64,000 bases of DNA from Nocardia niigatensis NBRC 100131. Lineage in GTDB: Bacteria; Actinomycetota; Actinomycetes; Mycobacteriales; Mycobacteriaceae. The DNA is taken from positions 1-64,000 of the forward strand of contig NZ_BAGC01000006.1 in the NCBI RefSeq assembly GCF_000308655.1. Reading direction: 5' to 3'. The notes under the pieces were generated by a model. That model saw only the letters and a program-made list of their open reading frames with translations. It was not told where the DNA came from and searched no databases. This document shows, one piece after another, positions 1-8,036 of this stretch (positions within the stretch are counted from its first letter, which is position 1; each line of letters begins with the position of its first letter). The position numbers and the translations under genes are program-made.

Positions 1-178
1 TGTCCACGCGCTCGACCAGGTCCTGGACCGAAATGGGCGCGGCGGCAGCGGGTTCGGCGTCGTCGGTGTGCCGGGAGCGGCGGCCGGTGTGTGCCGGGTC
101 GTCGCTGTCCGCAGGGTAGCGCTCCCAGGGGGCACGACCTCCGGGCCGTGGCGTACGCCCGTACCGATCGTCACCCAC
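1..178 (-). CDS. N-terminus of an LCP (LytR-CpsA-Psr) family protein, partial
   Basis: Only the first 59 codons are in the window; the gene runs off the left edge. The GTG at 178-176 opens a frame reading VGDDRYGRTP, then an Arg/Pro/Asp-rich segment, then ISVQDLVERVD. A hydrophilic N-terminus ending in this kind of motif is what I recall from mycobacterial Rv0822c-type LCP proteins, which attach arabinogalactan or other polymers to peptidoglycan. The neighbours (dus, then desA) match Rv0823c and Rv0824c, which supports the call. No catalytic domain is visible, so the family assignment rests on context and the N-terminus. Confidence 0.55.
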   Translation of the reverse strand, partial: MGDDRYGRTPRPGGRAPWERYPADSDDPAHTGRRSRHTDDAEPAAAAPISVQDLVERVD

Positions 179-424
179 CAACGAACCTCATTTCGCTCTT
201 GATACCGAGGGCCATGATAACGATTTCGCCACGATGAACCACTCGAACGTATGTCCACCGCAGGTGAGGGCGATTTCTCCGCTGTGTCGGGTATGCCACG
301 CGCCCGGGCGGGCACGCTTCGCAAAGTGTGCCAGGACCTCGCCGCAACGCCTCGAAAGCTGCGCCGGGCGTTGACCGGATCGAGCCCGAACCACGAGCGG
401 TCGGCGGTCGGCGTCGGCGACTGC

Positions 425-1573
425 TCAGCCGCCGCTGTGCATGACATCGGCCGCGGTGGGCACGGTCGCGTCCTCGGGATCGTCGAGCCAGCCGTCGGGC
501 AGGGCCACCTTGGTCTGCGGGGAACCCTGGCGTCCGCGCGGGCCGAGCGCGTCCAGCGGGAACGGCACGTCCGGCTCCAGCTGCCCGACCAGATCCGCGA
601 TCTGCGCCAGGCTGGTCACGGTGGCGAACTGCCGCCGCAGCGCCGAGCCCACCGGGAAGCCCATCAGGTACCAGGCCATGTGCTTGCGGATGTCGCGCAT
701 GGCCTTGTCCTCGCCGTCGTGCTCGACGAGCAGCGCGGCGTGCCGGTAGAGGATCTCGCCGACCTTGCCGAGGGTGGGGCCCTCCGGGATCGGCTCGCCG
801 CGCAGGGCGGCGCTCAGCTCGGCGAACAGCCACGGCCGGCCCAGGCAGCCGCGGCCCACCACCACGCCGTCGCAGCCGGTCTCGGCCATCATGCGCAGGG
901 CGTCGTCGGCGGTGAAGATATCGCCGTTGCCCAGCACCGGGATGCTGGTCACGGTCTCCTTGAGCCGGGCGATGGCCGACCAGTCGGCCTGCCCGGAGTA
1001 CAGCTGCGCGGCCGTGCGGGCGTGCAGCGAAACCGCCGCCGCGCCTTCGGCTTCGGCGATCCGGCCGGTGTCGAGGTAGGTGTGGTGCTCGTCGTCGATG
1101 CCGATGCGGAACTTGAAGGTGACCGGCACATCGCCTGCGGCCGCGACCATTTCGCGCACGATCTCGCGGAACAGCCGCCGCTTGTAGGGCAGCGCCGACC
1201 CGCCGCCGAGGCGGGTGACCTTGCGCACCGGGCAGCCCAGGTTCATGTCGATGTGGTCGGCCCAGCCCTCGCCGACGACGATGCGCACCGCCTCGCCCAG
1301 GGTCTTGGGGTCGACGCCGTAGAGCTGCATGGAGCGCGGTGATTCGTCAGGCCCGAAGGCCATCATGTTCAGCGTCTTCTCGTTGCGCTCCACGATGGCG
1401 CGGGCGGTGATCATCTCGCACACGTACAGCGAAGTGGCACTGCCGAATTCGCGGCACAGGGTGCGGAAGGCGACATTGGTGATGCCCGCCATCGGGGCCA
1501 GCACGACCGGCGGATCCAGCGGGTAGGGGCCGATCCGCAGCTCGGTCTTGGGGGCTTCGAGCGAGGCAGTCAC
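425..1573 (-). CDS. dus: tRNA-dihydrouridine synthase (DusB/NifR3 type)
   Basis: A 382-residue FMN enzyme that reduces uridine in the tRNA D-loop. The N-terminal barrel strand reads VVLAPMAGITNVAFRTL, the active-site cysteine lies in MNLGCPVRKVT followed by the glycine-rich GGGSAL, and HARTAAQLYSG is the flavin-proximal histidine region. Length is normal for the family. The start is GTG at 1573 with a GAGAG stretch just upstream. It sits between an LCP gene and a membrane-protein/hydrolase pair that leads to desA, the order I recall from M. tuberculosis Rv0822c-Rv0824c, where this gene was once annotated as a NifR3-like regulator. The 246 bp downstream (179-424) shows no gene. Confidence 0.93.
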   Translation of the reverse strand: MTASLEAPKTELRIGPYPLDPPVVLAPMAGITNVAFRTLCREFGSATSLYVCEMITARAIVERNEKTLNMMAFGPDESPRSMQLYGVDPKTLGEAVRIVVGEGWADHIDMNLGCPVRKVTRLGGGSALPYKRRLFREIVREMVAAAGDVPVTFKFRIGIDDEHHTYLDTGRIAEAEGAAAVSLHARTAAQLYSGQADWSAIARLKETVTSIPVLGNGDIFTADDALRMMAETGCDGVVVGRGCLGRPWLFAELSAALRGEPIPEGPTLGKVGEILYRHAALLVEHDGEDKAMRDIRKHMAWYLMGFPVGSALRRQFATVTSLAQIADLVGQLEPDVPFPLDALGPRGRQGSPQTKVALPDGWLDDPEDATVPTAADVMHSGG

Positions 1574-1645
1574 GCTCTCCAGTCTCTCATCCGCGCGTTC
1601 GCGGCCAGAGCCGCGTACCGCGGGCAGTGCCCCCGGTCACACCGG

Positions 1646-2467
1646 TCACCACATCCGGAGGCCGCGCCGCCGCACCACGGCGACCGCGAGCACCGTGCCG
1701 GTCAGCCACACCGTGAGCCCGACCCCGATGTGGATGGCGCCGCGCAGCTCGCCCGACATCGAGCGGCCCAGGTGGTGGCCGAGGATGGCGCGCTGCTCGC
1801 CGTCGATCGGCGCGACGAAGTAATAGAGCCCGTACGGCAGGACCAGGTGGGTGAGCCAGGGCAGGGTGCTGCGCCAGTCGCGGCGGGCGGCCCAGCGCTG
1901 CCCGAGCGCGCGGGGCGGCACCGCGAGCAGCGCCGACACGAGATTGCCGACCCCGAGCCAGGCCAGGATCGGCAGCGCCACATCGGCCACCGAGACCCCG
2001 GTGCGCTGCATGGGGTGGGTGCTGGTGGCGGCGGTGAGCACGGCCGTGGCCAGCAGGGTCGGCAGGCCGACGATGAGCAGCAGCGCGAGGTTCTTGACCA
2101 TCAGGATGCGCCGCACCGGTACGCCGGCGGCCAGGCTCAGCCGGGTCCGGTCGGCGTCCACGCCGAGCACATTCGTGGTGGTGACGTCGGCGAGCACGAA
2201 GGTCGCGAAGTAGACGCCGACCAGCACCACCCAGCCGTGCTTGTGCAGGGTGAGCGGCGAGATCAGCAGGAACAGCCCGGACAGCACCACATTCGCGCCG
2301 ACGCCCTCGAGCCACAGCGCGGGCGGGGTGAACGACCAGCGCACCTCGTCGGCGACCTGCCGCCACAGCGGCCGTCCGGGCTCGATCGGGTTCGGGGCGG
2401 GATGGCGGCGCTCGGTGTGGAACTGGGTGAGCGCGCGTTCCCGTGCGGCGAGCAGGGTGCCGCGCAT
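1646..2467 (-). CDS. Polytopic membrane protein of unknown function
   Basis: A 273-residue protein with about six hydrophobic segments (for example VVLSGLFLLISPLTL, LLLIVGLPTLLATAVL, and VGLTVWLTGTVLAVAV near the C-terminus). The ATG at 2467 is preferred because it lies 4 nt after the stop of the upstream hydrolase gene (2472), which suggests translational coupling; an in-frame ATG at 2491 would overlap that gene. The fold resembles the membrane part of an ABC-2-type exporter, but I see no ATP-binding subunit nearby, so the role stays open. It probably belongs to one transcript with the alpha/beta hydrolase. Confidence 0.75.
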   Translation of the reverse strand: MRGTLLAARERALTQFHTERRHPAPNPIEPGRPLWRQVADEVRWSFTPPALWLEGVGANVVLSGLFLLISPLTLHKHGWVVLVGVYFATFVLADVTTTNVLGVDADRTRLSLAAGVPVRRILMVKNLALLLIVGLPTLLATAVLTAATSTHPMQRTGVSVADVALPILAWLGVGNLVSALLAVPPRALGQRWAARRDWRSTLPWLTHLVLPYGLYYFVAPIDGEQRAILGHHLGRSMSGELRGAIHIGVGLTVWLTGTVLAVAVVRRRGLRMW

Positions 2468-2471
2468 CGGT

Positions 2472-3245
2472 TCAGTCCAACGAGTCGACAAAGTCGCCTA
2501 TCCGGGCGGCCACGGCGCCGGGCAGCCGTCGTGGCAGATGGTGGCCACCCCCGCTGATCAGATCGATTCGGGCACAGGGCAACTGCTCGCACAGGGCGCG
2601 GGAGGTGGAGATCGGCACGACCTTATCGGCCGGGTCGGCGAGGATCAAGGCCGGCATGCGCAGGTCGGCGAGCCGCGCTGTCCACCGATCCAGCGTCTGG
2701 AACATCTCGCGCTGTTCGGTGAGGAAGCTGCGCCAGACCGGGCCGTGCCGGTGGTGTACGCCGGCGAGCAGGGTGAGCGCGGCCGGGGCGGTGGTCCGGG
2801 CGGGGCTGTGGTCCAGGCCCTTTCGGGCCAGCCACGGCAGCACCGACCACGCGGTCATGGCCAGCGCGGTGCCGGCGAACGGTGCGGCGAGCAGTTCGTC
2901 CCACCCGGTCAGGCAGCCCGGGCCCACGCTCGACACCAGCACGAGTCCGCGCACCCGGTGCGGCGCCAGGGTCGCGGCCGCCAGCGCGACGCCGCCGCCG
3001 TACGAATGCCCGGCCAGGACAGCGCTGTCGATGCCGTCGCGGTCCAGCCGGTCGAGCAGCCAGCGGGCATTGTCCTCGATGGATCCGGCCGGTTCCGGGT
3101 TGTCGCCGTAGCCGGGGCGGTCGAGGGCGAGCGCGGTGAGGGATCCGGGCAGCCGGGCGGTCACCGCGTCCCAATCGGACCGATCGCCCGGTTGCCCATG
3201 CAGCAGCACCACATTGGCGGTGCGGACGCGGGTGTCGAGGCTCAT
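2472..3245 (-). CDS. Alpha/beta-fold hydrolase
   Basis: A 257-residue alpha/beta hydrolase. The oxyanion-hole HGQPG motif is near residue 20, the nucleophile elbow is GHSYGG (Ser), the acid is probably the Asp in ADPADKVV, and the catalytic histidine is in GGGHHLPRRLP. All three triad members are therefore visible. The ATG at 3245 gives MSLDTRVRTANVVLLHG, placing the first strand at the correct distance; an upstream ATG at 3269 would add eight residues with no support. The substrate cannot be told. The next gene starts 4 nt after its stop. Confidence 0.88.
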   Translation of the reverse strand: MSLDTRVRTANVVLLHGQPGDRSDWDAVTARLPGSLTALALDRPGYGDNPEPAGSIEDNARWLLDRLDRDGIDSAVLAGHSYGGGVALAAATLAPHRVRGLVLVSSVGPGCLTGWDELLAAPFAGTALAMTAWSVLPWLARKGLDHSPARTTAPAALTLLAGVHHRHGPVWRSFLTEQREMFQTLDRWTARLADLRMPALILADPADKVVPISTSRALCEQLPCARIDLISGGGHHLPRRLPGAVAARIGDFVDSLD

Positions 3246-3324
3246 GCAGTGATGATCGGTCCCGCGCACCCGGTGCGACTGGGGAATCCCGGGGAGCTTG
3301 CTGTGAGTCGCGCGCCGGACGCGG

Positions 3325-3360
3325 AACGGCCCCTCCGGATCGAAATCCGGAGGGGCCGTT
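3325..3360 (-). terminator. Intrinsic terminator after desA
   Basis: A perfect 16-bp inverted repeat with a 4-nt CGAA loop, 22 bp beyond the desA stop. The stem carries GGCCCCTCC. It has almost no U-tract, as is common in high-GC actinobacteria. Confidence 0.8.
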
Positions 3361-3381
3361 GCCGTTCGCTCGGAGGCGGGG

Positions 3382-4368
3382 CTAGCTGCCGGTGGCGGCC
3401 AGCTCCTTCTCGCGCTTGGCGGCCTCGCGGGCCAGCATGCGGTCGCGCTGCTCCTCGAACTTCACGACGTCCTTGCCCAGCTTCTCGAGGAAGGTGCCCA
3501 GGCGCTCGCGGGTCTCCTCGCCACGCGCGGTGAAGTCGTCGCGCTCGAAGATCCGCCACTTCTTGAGCACTGGGTTCACCACCTCTTCGAGGTGCTGACG
3601 CAGGTCGTAGATGCCGTGCTTGGCCATCAGCACGCCGTTGCGGCGGAAGTTGGGCATGCCGGCGCCCGGCATCTGGAAGTTCTCCAGGATGAGGGTGATG
3701 GCCTCGAGGGTCTGGTCCGGCGAGAGGTCCAGGGCCGCACCGCACATGTTGCGGTAGAAGATCATGTGCAGGTTCTCGTCGGCGGCGATGCGCTGCAGCA
3801 TGCGGTCGGCGATCGGGTCGTCGCAGACCCGGCCGGTGTTGCGGTGCGAGACGCGGGTGGCCAGCTCCTGGAAGGTCACGTACGCGACCGAGTACAGGAA
3901 GCCGGCGTTGTTCGACAGCTGGTCGAGTTCCTCGGTGGGCGAGGCGAACCCGTTGGTCATGTGGATCATGCGCGCCTGCTCGAGGGCGACCGGGTCGACG
4001 CCGCGGGTCACGACCAGGTAGTCGCGCATGACGATGCCGTGCCGGTTCTCTTCGGCGGTCCAGCGACCGACCCAGGTGCCCCAGGCCCCGTCCTGCGAGA
4101 AGTTCTCGGCGATCTCGCGGTGGTAGGACGGCAGATTGTCCTCGGTCAGCAGGTTGGTGATCATGGCGGCCTTGGCGAGCTCGCTCAGTTTCGACTGCTC
4201 GGGATCCCAGTCGACGCCTCCCATGGCGGCGAAGTTACGGCCTTCGTCCCACGGCACGTAGTCGTGTGGGTGCCATTCCTTGGCCAGGGAGAGGTGGCGA
4301 TTGACGTTCTCCTCGGCAACCGGCTCCAACTCCGTCAGCAGCTCGAGTTGAGTCAGATCCTTTGCCAT
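3382..4368 (-). CDS. desA: Acyl-ACP desaturase (stearoyl-ACP desaturase family, DesA1/DesA2-like)
   Basis: A soluble di-iron desaturase of 328 residues. The two iron-binding motifs are EENRHG and DENLHM (the E-x2-H and D-E-x2-H pattern). Mycobacterial DesA1 and DesA2 act on meromycolate precursors bound to acyl carrier protein, so a role in mycolic or unsaturated fatty acid synthesis is likely. The start is ATG 4368 (MAKDLTQLELL), preceded by AAGGGC; a longer frame to 4431 would add a non-conserved stretch. A perfect terminator follows at 3325-3360. The gene is probably monocistronic, and an inverted repeat about 85 bp upstream may be its operator. Confidence 0.93.
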   Translation of the reverse strand: MAKDLTQLELLTELEPVAEENVNRHLSLAKEWHPHDYVPWDEGRNFAAMGGVDWDPEQSKLSELAKAAMITNLLTEDNLPSYHREIAENFSQDGAWGTWVGRWTAEENRHGIVMRDYLVVTRGVDPVALEQARMIHMTNGFASPTEELDQLSNNAGFLYSVAYVTFQELATRVSHRNTGRVCDDPIADRMLQRIAADENLHMIFYRNMCGAALDLSPDQTLEAITLILENFQMPGAGMPNFRRNGVLMAKHGIYDLRQHLEEVVNPVLKKWRIFERDDFTARGEETRERLGTFLEKLGKDVVKFEEQRDRMLAREAAKREKELAATGS

Positions 4369-4452
4369 ACATGTGCCCTTCGTGTCGTGCGTCGTGCTGT
4401 CGTACCCTCGCCGGCCTGCCGCCGCGCCCATACCTTACGTGACCGTAGGGTG

Positions 4453-4467
4453 ATGTGAAACTCACAT
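4453..4467. promoter_or_regulatory. Inverted repeat upstream of desA, possible operator
   Basis: ATGTGA-AAC-TCACAT is a perfect 6-bp inverted repeat with a 3-nt spacer, 85-99 bp upstream of the desA start. Nearby at 4436-4450 a weaker TTACG/CGTAG repeat is also present. Mycobacterial desA genes are controlled by the TetR-type repressor MadR; whether this is such a site is unknown. Confidence 0.4.
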
Positions 4468-4507
4468 GCGCACCATTGCGGGGTAGGTGAGCGATGTCAT
4501 ATGACAA

Positions 4508-4541
4508 CGGCCCACAGCGACGGGTTTATCGCCGTGGGCCG
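4508..4541 (-). terminator. Terminator after the DUF937 gene
   Basis: CGGCCCAC-A-GCGA pairs with TCGC-C-GTGGGCCG across an 8-nt loop (one mismatch), followed on the minus strand by TTGTCAT. It lies 38 bp beyond the stop at 4579. Confidence 0.65.
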
Positions 4542-4578
4542 GACTTCGTTAGCCGCGCCTTGTCGTCGGGCGCGCGAT

Positions 4579-5163
4579 TTACTTCCTACCCAGCAGACCG
4601 CCCAGCACGCTTCCGAGCACACTGCCCGCGTTCTGGCCGACCGCCTTGCCGAGTATGTCGCCCAGACCGCCGCCGGCGGTTCCACCGGTGGCGCCGCCGA
4701 GCAGACTGCCGAGCAGATCCCCGATCCCGCCGGAGGACTGGGCGCCGGCCCCGTTGCCTCCGCCGAGCGCCTTCTTGCTGAGGTAGGCCAGCACGATCGG
4801 CGCGAGCATCGGCAGCAGCTTGCCCATCAGGTCCTGGCTGATGTTGCTGCCGCCGACATTGCCGAGAGCGCTGAGGACCGTGTTCTTTTCGGCGCCGAAG
4901 GTCTGATCGACGATCTGGCTGCCGTTGGACACATCCACCTGATCGATGTCGACACCGCCGTCGAGCAGGCCGTGCGGCTGATTGGCGACTTCGTTCTCCA
5001 GATTCAGTCCGACCTCGGGGTTGCCGGCCTGTGCCTGGAAGCCGCCGAGTAGGACGGGGACGGCCGCGTCGATCGCCGTCTTGGCGGTCGCCTCGTCGAC
5101 GCCGAGCCTCTCGGCGATCTGGGCGACGGGGACATTGGAGAGCAGGTCATCGAAGGAAGTCAT
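4579..5163 (-). CDS. DUF937-domain protein
   Basis: A 194-residue protein starting MTSFDDLLSNVPVAQIAERLG from ATG 5163. The N-terminal half has the DUF937 pattern of a helical DNA-binding-like fold (YidB-like), ending in PMLAPIVLAYLSKK. The C-terminal 70 residues are glycine-rich (GGLGDILGK, GSVLGSVLGGLLGRK) with short near-repeats. Function is unknown for the family. It follows tRNA-Lys on the same strand but is separated from it by a strong terminator, so it should have its own promoter in 5164-5257. Confidence 0.85.
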   Translation of the reverse strand: MTSFDDLLSNVPVAQIAERLGVDEATAKTAIDAAVPVLLGGFQAQAGNPEVGLNLENEVANQPHGLLDGGVDIDQVDVSNGSQIVDQTFGAEKNTVLSALGNVGGSNISQDLMGKLLPMLAPIVLAYLSKKALGGGNGAGAQSSGGIGDLLGSLLGGATGGTAGGGLGDILGKAVGQNAGSVLGSVLGGLLGRK

Positions 5164-5257
5164 GAACTCCGCCTGTGATGGTGGTACCTGGGAAAAGCTC
5201 GACCCGGGCCACGGTAGGGGAAACCCGGACAGATTGCCACAGGTTCGCGGATGTGGC

Positions 5258-5289
5258 GAGGGGCCCGGAGACATGGTTCCGGGCCCCTC
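5258..5289 (-). terminator. Terminator after tRNA-Lys
   Basis: A perfect 12-bp GC-rich stem (GAGGGGCCCGGA and its complement) around an 8-nt loop, starting 7 bp past the tRNA 3' end. Confidence 0.8.
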
Positions 5290-5296
5290 ACACGCG

Positions 5297-5369
5297 TGCC
5301 CCCACCAGGGCTCGAACCTGGGACCTGCGGATTAAAAGTCCGTAGCTCTACCAACTGAGCTATAGGGGC
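5297..5369 (-). tRNA. tRNA-Lys (anticodon TTT)
   Basis: The minus strand folds as a 73-nt tRNA: acceptor GCCCCTA with TGGGGGC and discriminator A, D-arm AGCTCAGTTGGTAGAGCT, anticodon loop CTTTTAA, and T-arm CCAGG-TTCGAGC-CCTGG. The outermost anticodon-stem pair is an A-C mismatch. CCA is not encoded. A promoter-like CATTAAACT lies just upstream on the minus strand. Confidence 0.97.
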
Positions 5370-6284
5370 GTGCGGGACGTCAGTTTAATGCGCCGACCCC
5401 GCAAGTGTTAAACGAGTATCCGATCGTGCTCTGGCAGATGGTATTTGCGCAGGTCATGCTGCGTGGCCGCGGCCCGCGCGGGTGCGGCGCGGGCACGCGG
5501 GGACCGGCCGCGGTGAATCAGCGGGGTTCGCGCGGGGGAATGACGCGGTGTGCCGTTGCAGTGACGGGCCGTGCCGATCGGCGGGGCTCGGGGAGCCGCG
5601 GGGGTCGGTTGGGGGGACGATGTGGCGCTGTGAGGGTGCGGACCGGTCGGTGCGGCACCGCGAGCAGGTGGACCCGAGGGCGGACCGGGGTCGGCGCGGA
5701 GTGTGGGCGGGGTGAGGTGGCGATGCGGTATCGCCGTGCCCGTGGTCCGAGGGGTTCCGGGCAGCCCGCGGAGTGGGCGCCGATCGCCGGTGCCGAGTGG
5801 TCCGGCAATCGCCTTGCCACTCAGTTTGTTTCGTTGCGCCGGAGTGTGAATATCATCCAATGGTGATGCGTGGCAAGCTATTTGGGGCTGGATGTGGAAA
5901 CCGGTCGGAGCCGGCGCGCGCAAGGGCGCGGCGGGCCGGCGGCCGTGCGATGTCGGTATGGACGGTGCGCGCGGCGGCGATCGGCCGGCCGAACCTCGAT
6001 GGGATATGGGCGAATTCGTCGATTCGGACCAATCGTCCATACGATTGCTGCGGAATTGCGGTTTTCGAAAGGGGGTGTAATGGCTAACTGACTTTCCGGT
6101 ACACCTCACGCTGGGTGCGTTTTCCGGGTACGGTGACCGACTGGTGAATTCCCGAAGAACCGGGATTGCCCCGGCGGCACGGGATTCGGCTTATCGTTGA
6201 TGTGCCCGAACGTGTCGCGACCGGTCAGGCCGATCGCGGCTCTAATACGATGAAGCTGCGGGGAGGCGGACCAGGACGACGAAA

Positions 6285-6320
6285 CGCCCGGGTGCGCACC
6301 CCCTGTGGTGCATCCGGGCG
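6285..6320. repeat. Strong imperfect hairpin upstream of the TetR gene
   Basis: CGCCCGGGTGCGCACC at 6285-6300 pairs with GGTGCATCCGGGCG at 6307-6320 with small bulges. It is followed by GGAAAAAC. It could end a short upstream transcript or be part of a leader; its role is unknown. Confidence 0.45.
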
Positions 6321-6368
6321 GGAAAAACTATACCAGTTGGTGTGTTTCAAGTTTTTCGCGCTTTTTCG

Positions 6369-6384
6369 TACCAAAAGTTTGGTA
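6369..6384. promoter_or_regulatory. Palindromic operator candidate upstream of the TetR gene
   Basis: TACCAAA-AG-TTTGGTA is a perfect 7-bp inverted repeat with a 2-nt spacer, 105-120 bp before the TetR start. A related half-site pair, TACCAGTTGGTG, lies at about 6330. A short hairpin with a T-run (CGGGC-GAA-GCCCG-TTTT) follows at 6389-6405. TetR-family receptors normally bind such sites in their own promoters. Confidence 0.5.
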
Positions 6385-6488
6385 ATTCCGGGCGAAGCCC
6401 GTTTTGAAGTATTTGAAAGACACATAACTTTGCGTCGAGGCCGCGCGGCGGTCAGCGACGGTTAGCTAGCTTCGGAGGCGTTTCGAGC

Positions 6489-7154
6489 ATGGCACGGCAG
6501 CAAGAGCGGGCCCGCCGGACACGCGCGGCGATCATCAGGTCCGCCGCCGTTGAGTTCGGGAAGAGCGGCTATGCCGCTGCATCGCTCAACCGCATATTGG
6601 AAGGTTCCCGGGCGACCAAGGGAGCCATGTACTTTCACTTCGACTCCAAGGAGGACCTGGCTCGCGCGGTGCTGGAGGCGGCGGTCGACCGCTACCGGGC
6701 ATCGACCGAAAGGTGGCTCGCCAGAACCGATCTCGGTCCACTGGACGTGCTGCACGGCATGATCGACGAGATCGCGCTGCGGCTGGAGAACGACATCATC
6801 ATCCAGGCCGAGTTCCGGCTCATCATCGAGCCGGAGTTCTATCGCGACATCCAGGCCGGCGGCGGCCGCATCCTCGGGCGCGCCATCCGGCAGCTCGCGG
6901 TGAAGGCGGCCGAGCACAAACAGCTGCGCCAGGATTCGGATCCGGACCGGTTCACCCGCACCTTGGCGGCGGCGCTGGCGGGCCAGCGCTATATCTCCGA
7001 TGTGCTGGCGGGTCCGGTGGATCTGCGGTCCCGGTTCGCCGAGGCGCTCGAGGTGATAGTGGAGGCCACTGCGACACCGGAATGGACCGAGGAGTTCCGC
7101 CGCGCCGGATGGCGGGTGTCCGCGCGGCTCGAAGATCTGAACTTGGGACTCTGA
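6489..7154 (+). CDS. TetR-family regulator of the gamma-butyrolactone-receptor type
   Basis: A 221-residue regulator. The N-terminal helix-turn-helix runs RRTRAAIIRSAAVEFGKSGY, then ILEGSRATKGAMYFHFDSKEDL, the wording typical of ArpA/ScbR-like receptors (TKGAxYFHFxSKExL). The ligand domain spans residues 60-200. Such proteins bind butyrolactone or butenolide autoregulators and control secondary metabolism, often repressing themselves. The start is ATG 6489 with a GGAGG 7-11 nt upstream. No AfsA-like synthase gene lies nearby, so the ligand source is not local. The long, lower-GC upstream region contains a perfect palindrome that could be its operator. Confidence 0.85.
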   Translation: MARQQERARRTRAAIIRSAAVEFGKSGYAAASLNRILEGSRATKGAMYFHFDSKEDLARAVLEAAVDRYRASTERWLARTDLGPLDVLHGMIDEIALRLENDIIIQAEFRLIIEPEFYRDIQAGGGRILGRAIRQLAVKAAEHKQLRQDSDPDRFTRTLAAALAGQRYISDVLAGPVDLRSRFAEALEVIVEATATPEWTEEFRRAGWRVSARLEDLNLGL

Positions 7155-7246
7155 CCAGCTGATTTGGGAATCACGCGGAGCCTGTCATAAGCTATCTCCG
7201 CTCCCAACGGAAGCCGTTGAGCAAACGGTCCGGAGAGATCCGGCGG

Positions 7247-7319
7247 GCCCCCTTCGTCTAGCGGCCTAGGACGCCGCCCTTTCAAGGCGGTAGCGCGGGT
7301 TCGAATCCCGTAGGGGGTA
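7247..7319 (+). tRNA. tRNA-Glu (anticodon TTC)
   Basis: A 73-nt cloverleaf: acceptor GCCCCCT/AGGGGGT (G-U closing pair), anticodon arm CCGCC-CTTTCAA-GGCGG and T-arm GCGGG-TTCGAAT-CCCGT. CCA is not encoded. First of a three-tRNA cluster. Confidence 0.97.
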
Positions 7320-7354
7320 CAACGATGGCAACATCGTTGTAGGAGCAAGAGCAA

Positions 7355-7428
7355 GGCCCTGTGGCGCAGTTGGTTAGCGCGCCGCCCTGTCACGGCGGAG
7401 GTCGCGGGTTCGAGTCCCGTCAGGGTCG
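7355..7428 (+). tRNA. tRNA-Asp (anticodon GTC)
   Basis: A 74-nt cloverleaf: acceptor GGCCCTG with CAGGGTC, discriminator G, anticodon loop CTGTCAC on a CCGCC/GGCGG stem, and T-arm GCGGG-TTCGAGT-CCCGT. It lies 35 bp after tRNA-Glu; a small hairpin with a GCAA loop at 7321-7338 separates them and may be a processing signal. Confidence 0.97.
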
Positions 7429-7487
7429 CAAGACTCTCCTTGCACTGCAAGAAGTAGTACACCTTGGCATTCGAATCGGGTGCCTAC

Positions 7488-7561
7488 GGCCAGGTAGCTC
7501 AGTTGGTACGAGCGTCCGCCTGAAAAGCGGAAGGTCGCCGGTTCGATCCCGGCCTTGGCCA
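7488..7561 (+). tRNA. tRNA-Phe (anticodon GAA)
   Basis: A 74-nt cloverleaf: acceptor GGCCAGG with CTTGGCC, discriminator A, anticodon loop CTGAAAA on a CCGC/GCGG stem, and T-arm GCCGG-TTCGATC-CCGGC. Last of the Glu-Asp-Phe cluster and followed by a terminator. Confidence 0.97.
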
Positions 7562-7571
7562 CTTCGATCGC

Positions 7572-7612
7572 AGAGGGCCTCTGCTCGCGGAAAGCGCGGG
7601 CGGGGGCCCTCT
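7572..7612 (+). terminator. Terminator of the tRNA cluster
   Basis: AGAGGGCC (7572-7579) pairs with GGCCCTCT (7605-7612) across a GC-rich inner loop, followed by TCGTCTGTCTTG. It starts 10 bp after tRNA-Phe. Confidence 0.65.
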
Positions 7613-7649
7613 TCGTCTGTCTTGTGAGGGCCGAGCCCCCACGCCCCAG

Positions 7650-7668
7650 CCGGGGGCTGCGCCCCCGG
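7650..7668. repeat. Short perfect palindromic hairpin
   Basis: CCGGGGGC-TGC-GCCCCCGG, an 8-bp stem with a 3-nt loop, 38 bp after the tRNA terminator. This form is common between actinobacterial genes and may be a second terminator or a REP-like element. Confidence 0.5.
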
Positions 7669-7759
7669 ACCCACCCTCTCGGGGCTGGTCGGTGTTGATC
7701 GTTCTTGCTTGGCGTGTTTTCCCTCATGTGGTGCTGATCTTGGTGGGATGCTGGGGATC

Positions 7760-7930
7760 ATGGCTGAGGACAACCAGTGGTATTACTGCATCTCCCATCA
7801 GAAGGCGGAGCAGGGGAAGACCTGCTGGGTAGGGGATCGGATCGGGCCTTATCCGGATAAGGCGACAGCGGAGCGGGCGTTGGATATTGTGCGGGAACGA
7901 AATCGGCGCGCGGACCAAGAGGACGACTAG
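7760..7930 (+). CDS. Small conserved-looking protein, function unknown
   Basis: A 56-residue protein, MAEDNQWYYCISHQKAEQG then GDRIGPYPDKATAERALD and a charged C-terminus. The ATG at 7760 is preceded by TGGGGATC. The pattern WYYC, GPYP and the final helix of ALDIVRERN type resembles the SPOR-like small proteins annotated next to similar loci in actinobacteria, and the aromatic and glycine residues look constrained. I do not know a function. Earlier in-frame ATGs (7709, 7748) lack a better ribosome-binding site. Confidence 0.75.
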   Translation: MAEDNQWYYCISHQKAEQGKTCWVGDRIGPYPDKATAERALDIVRERNRRADQEDD

Positions 7931-8036
7931 GCGCCGGAGTGACGGGGGTGACGCGCTGCTCGGTGCGCTCACGAGGCACTCAGGTGGACCAGGTACGGTT
8001 TCGTAGCCAGAAAACGACCAAGCGGGAGGGTAAACC

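Larger units (their letters stand above)
5370..6488. other. About 1.1 kb without a supported gene
   Basis: Open frames here have low-complexity Arg/Pro/Gly products and no start signals, so I reject them. The left part (5400-5800) is very G-rich on the plus strand. The right part (6100-6470) is clearly lower in GC and holds hairpins and palindromes next to the TetR gene. It may hold an untranslated RNA or decayed genes, but nothing can be named. Confidence 0.6.

Noticed and set aside
5408..6109. A 233-residue minus-strand frame between tRNA-Lys and the TetR gene
   Set aside because: Pro/Arg/Thr-rich low-complexity product, no ribosome-binding site, other frames equally open on the plus strand. 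Not supported as a gene.
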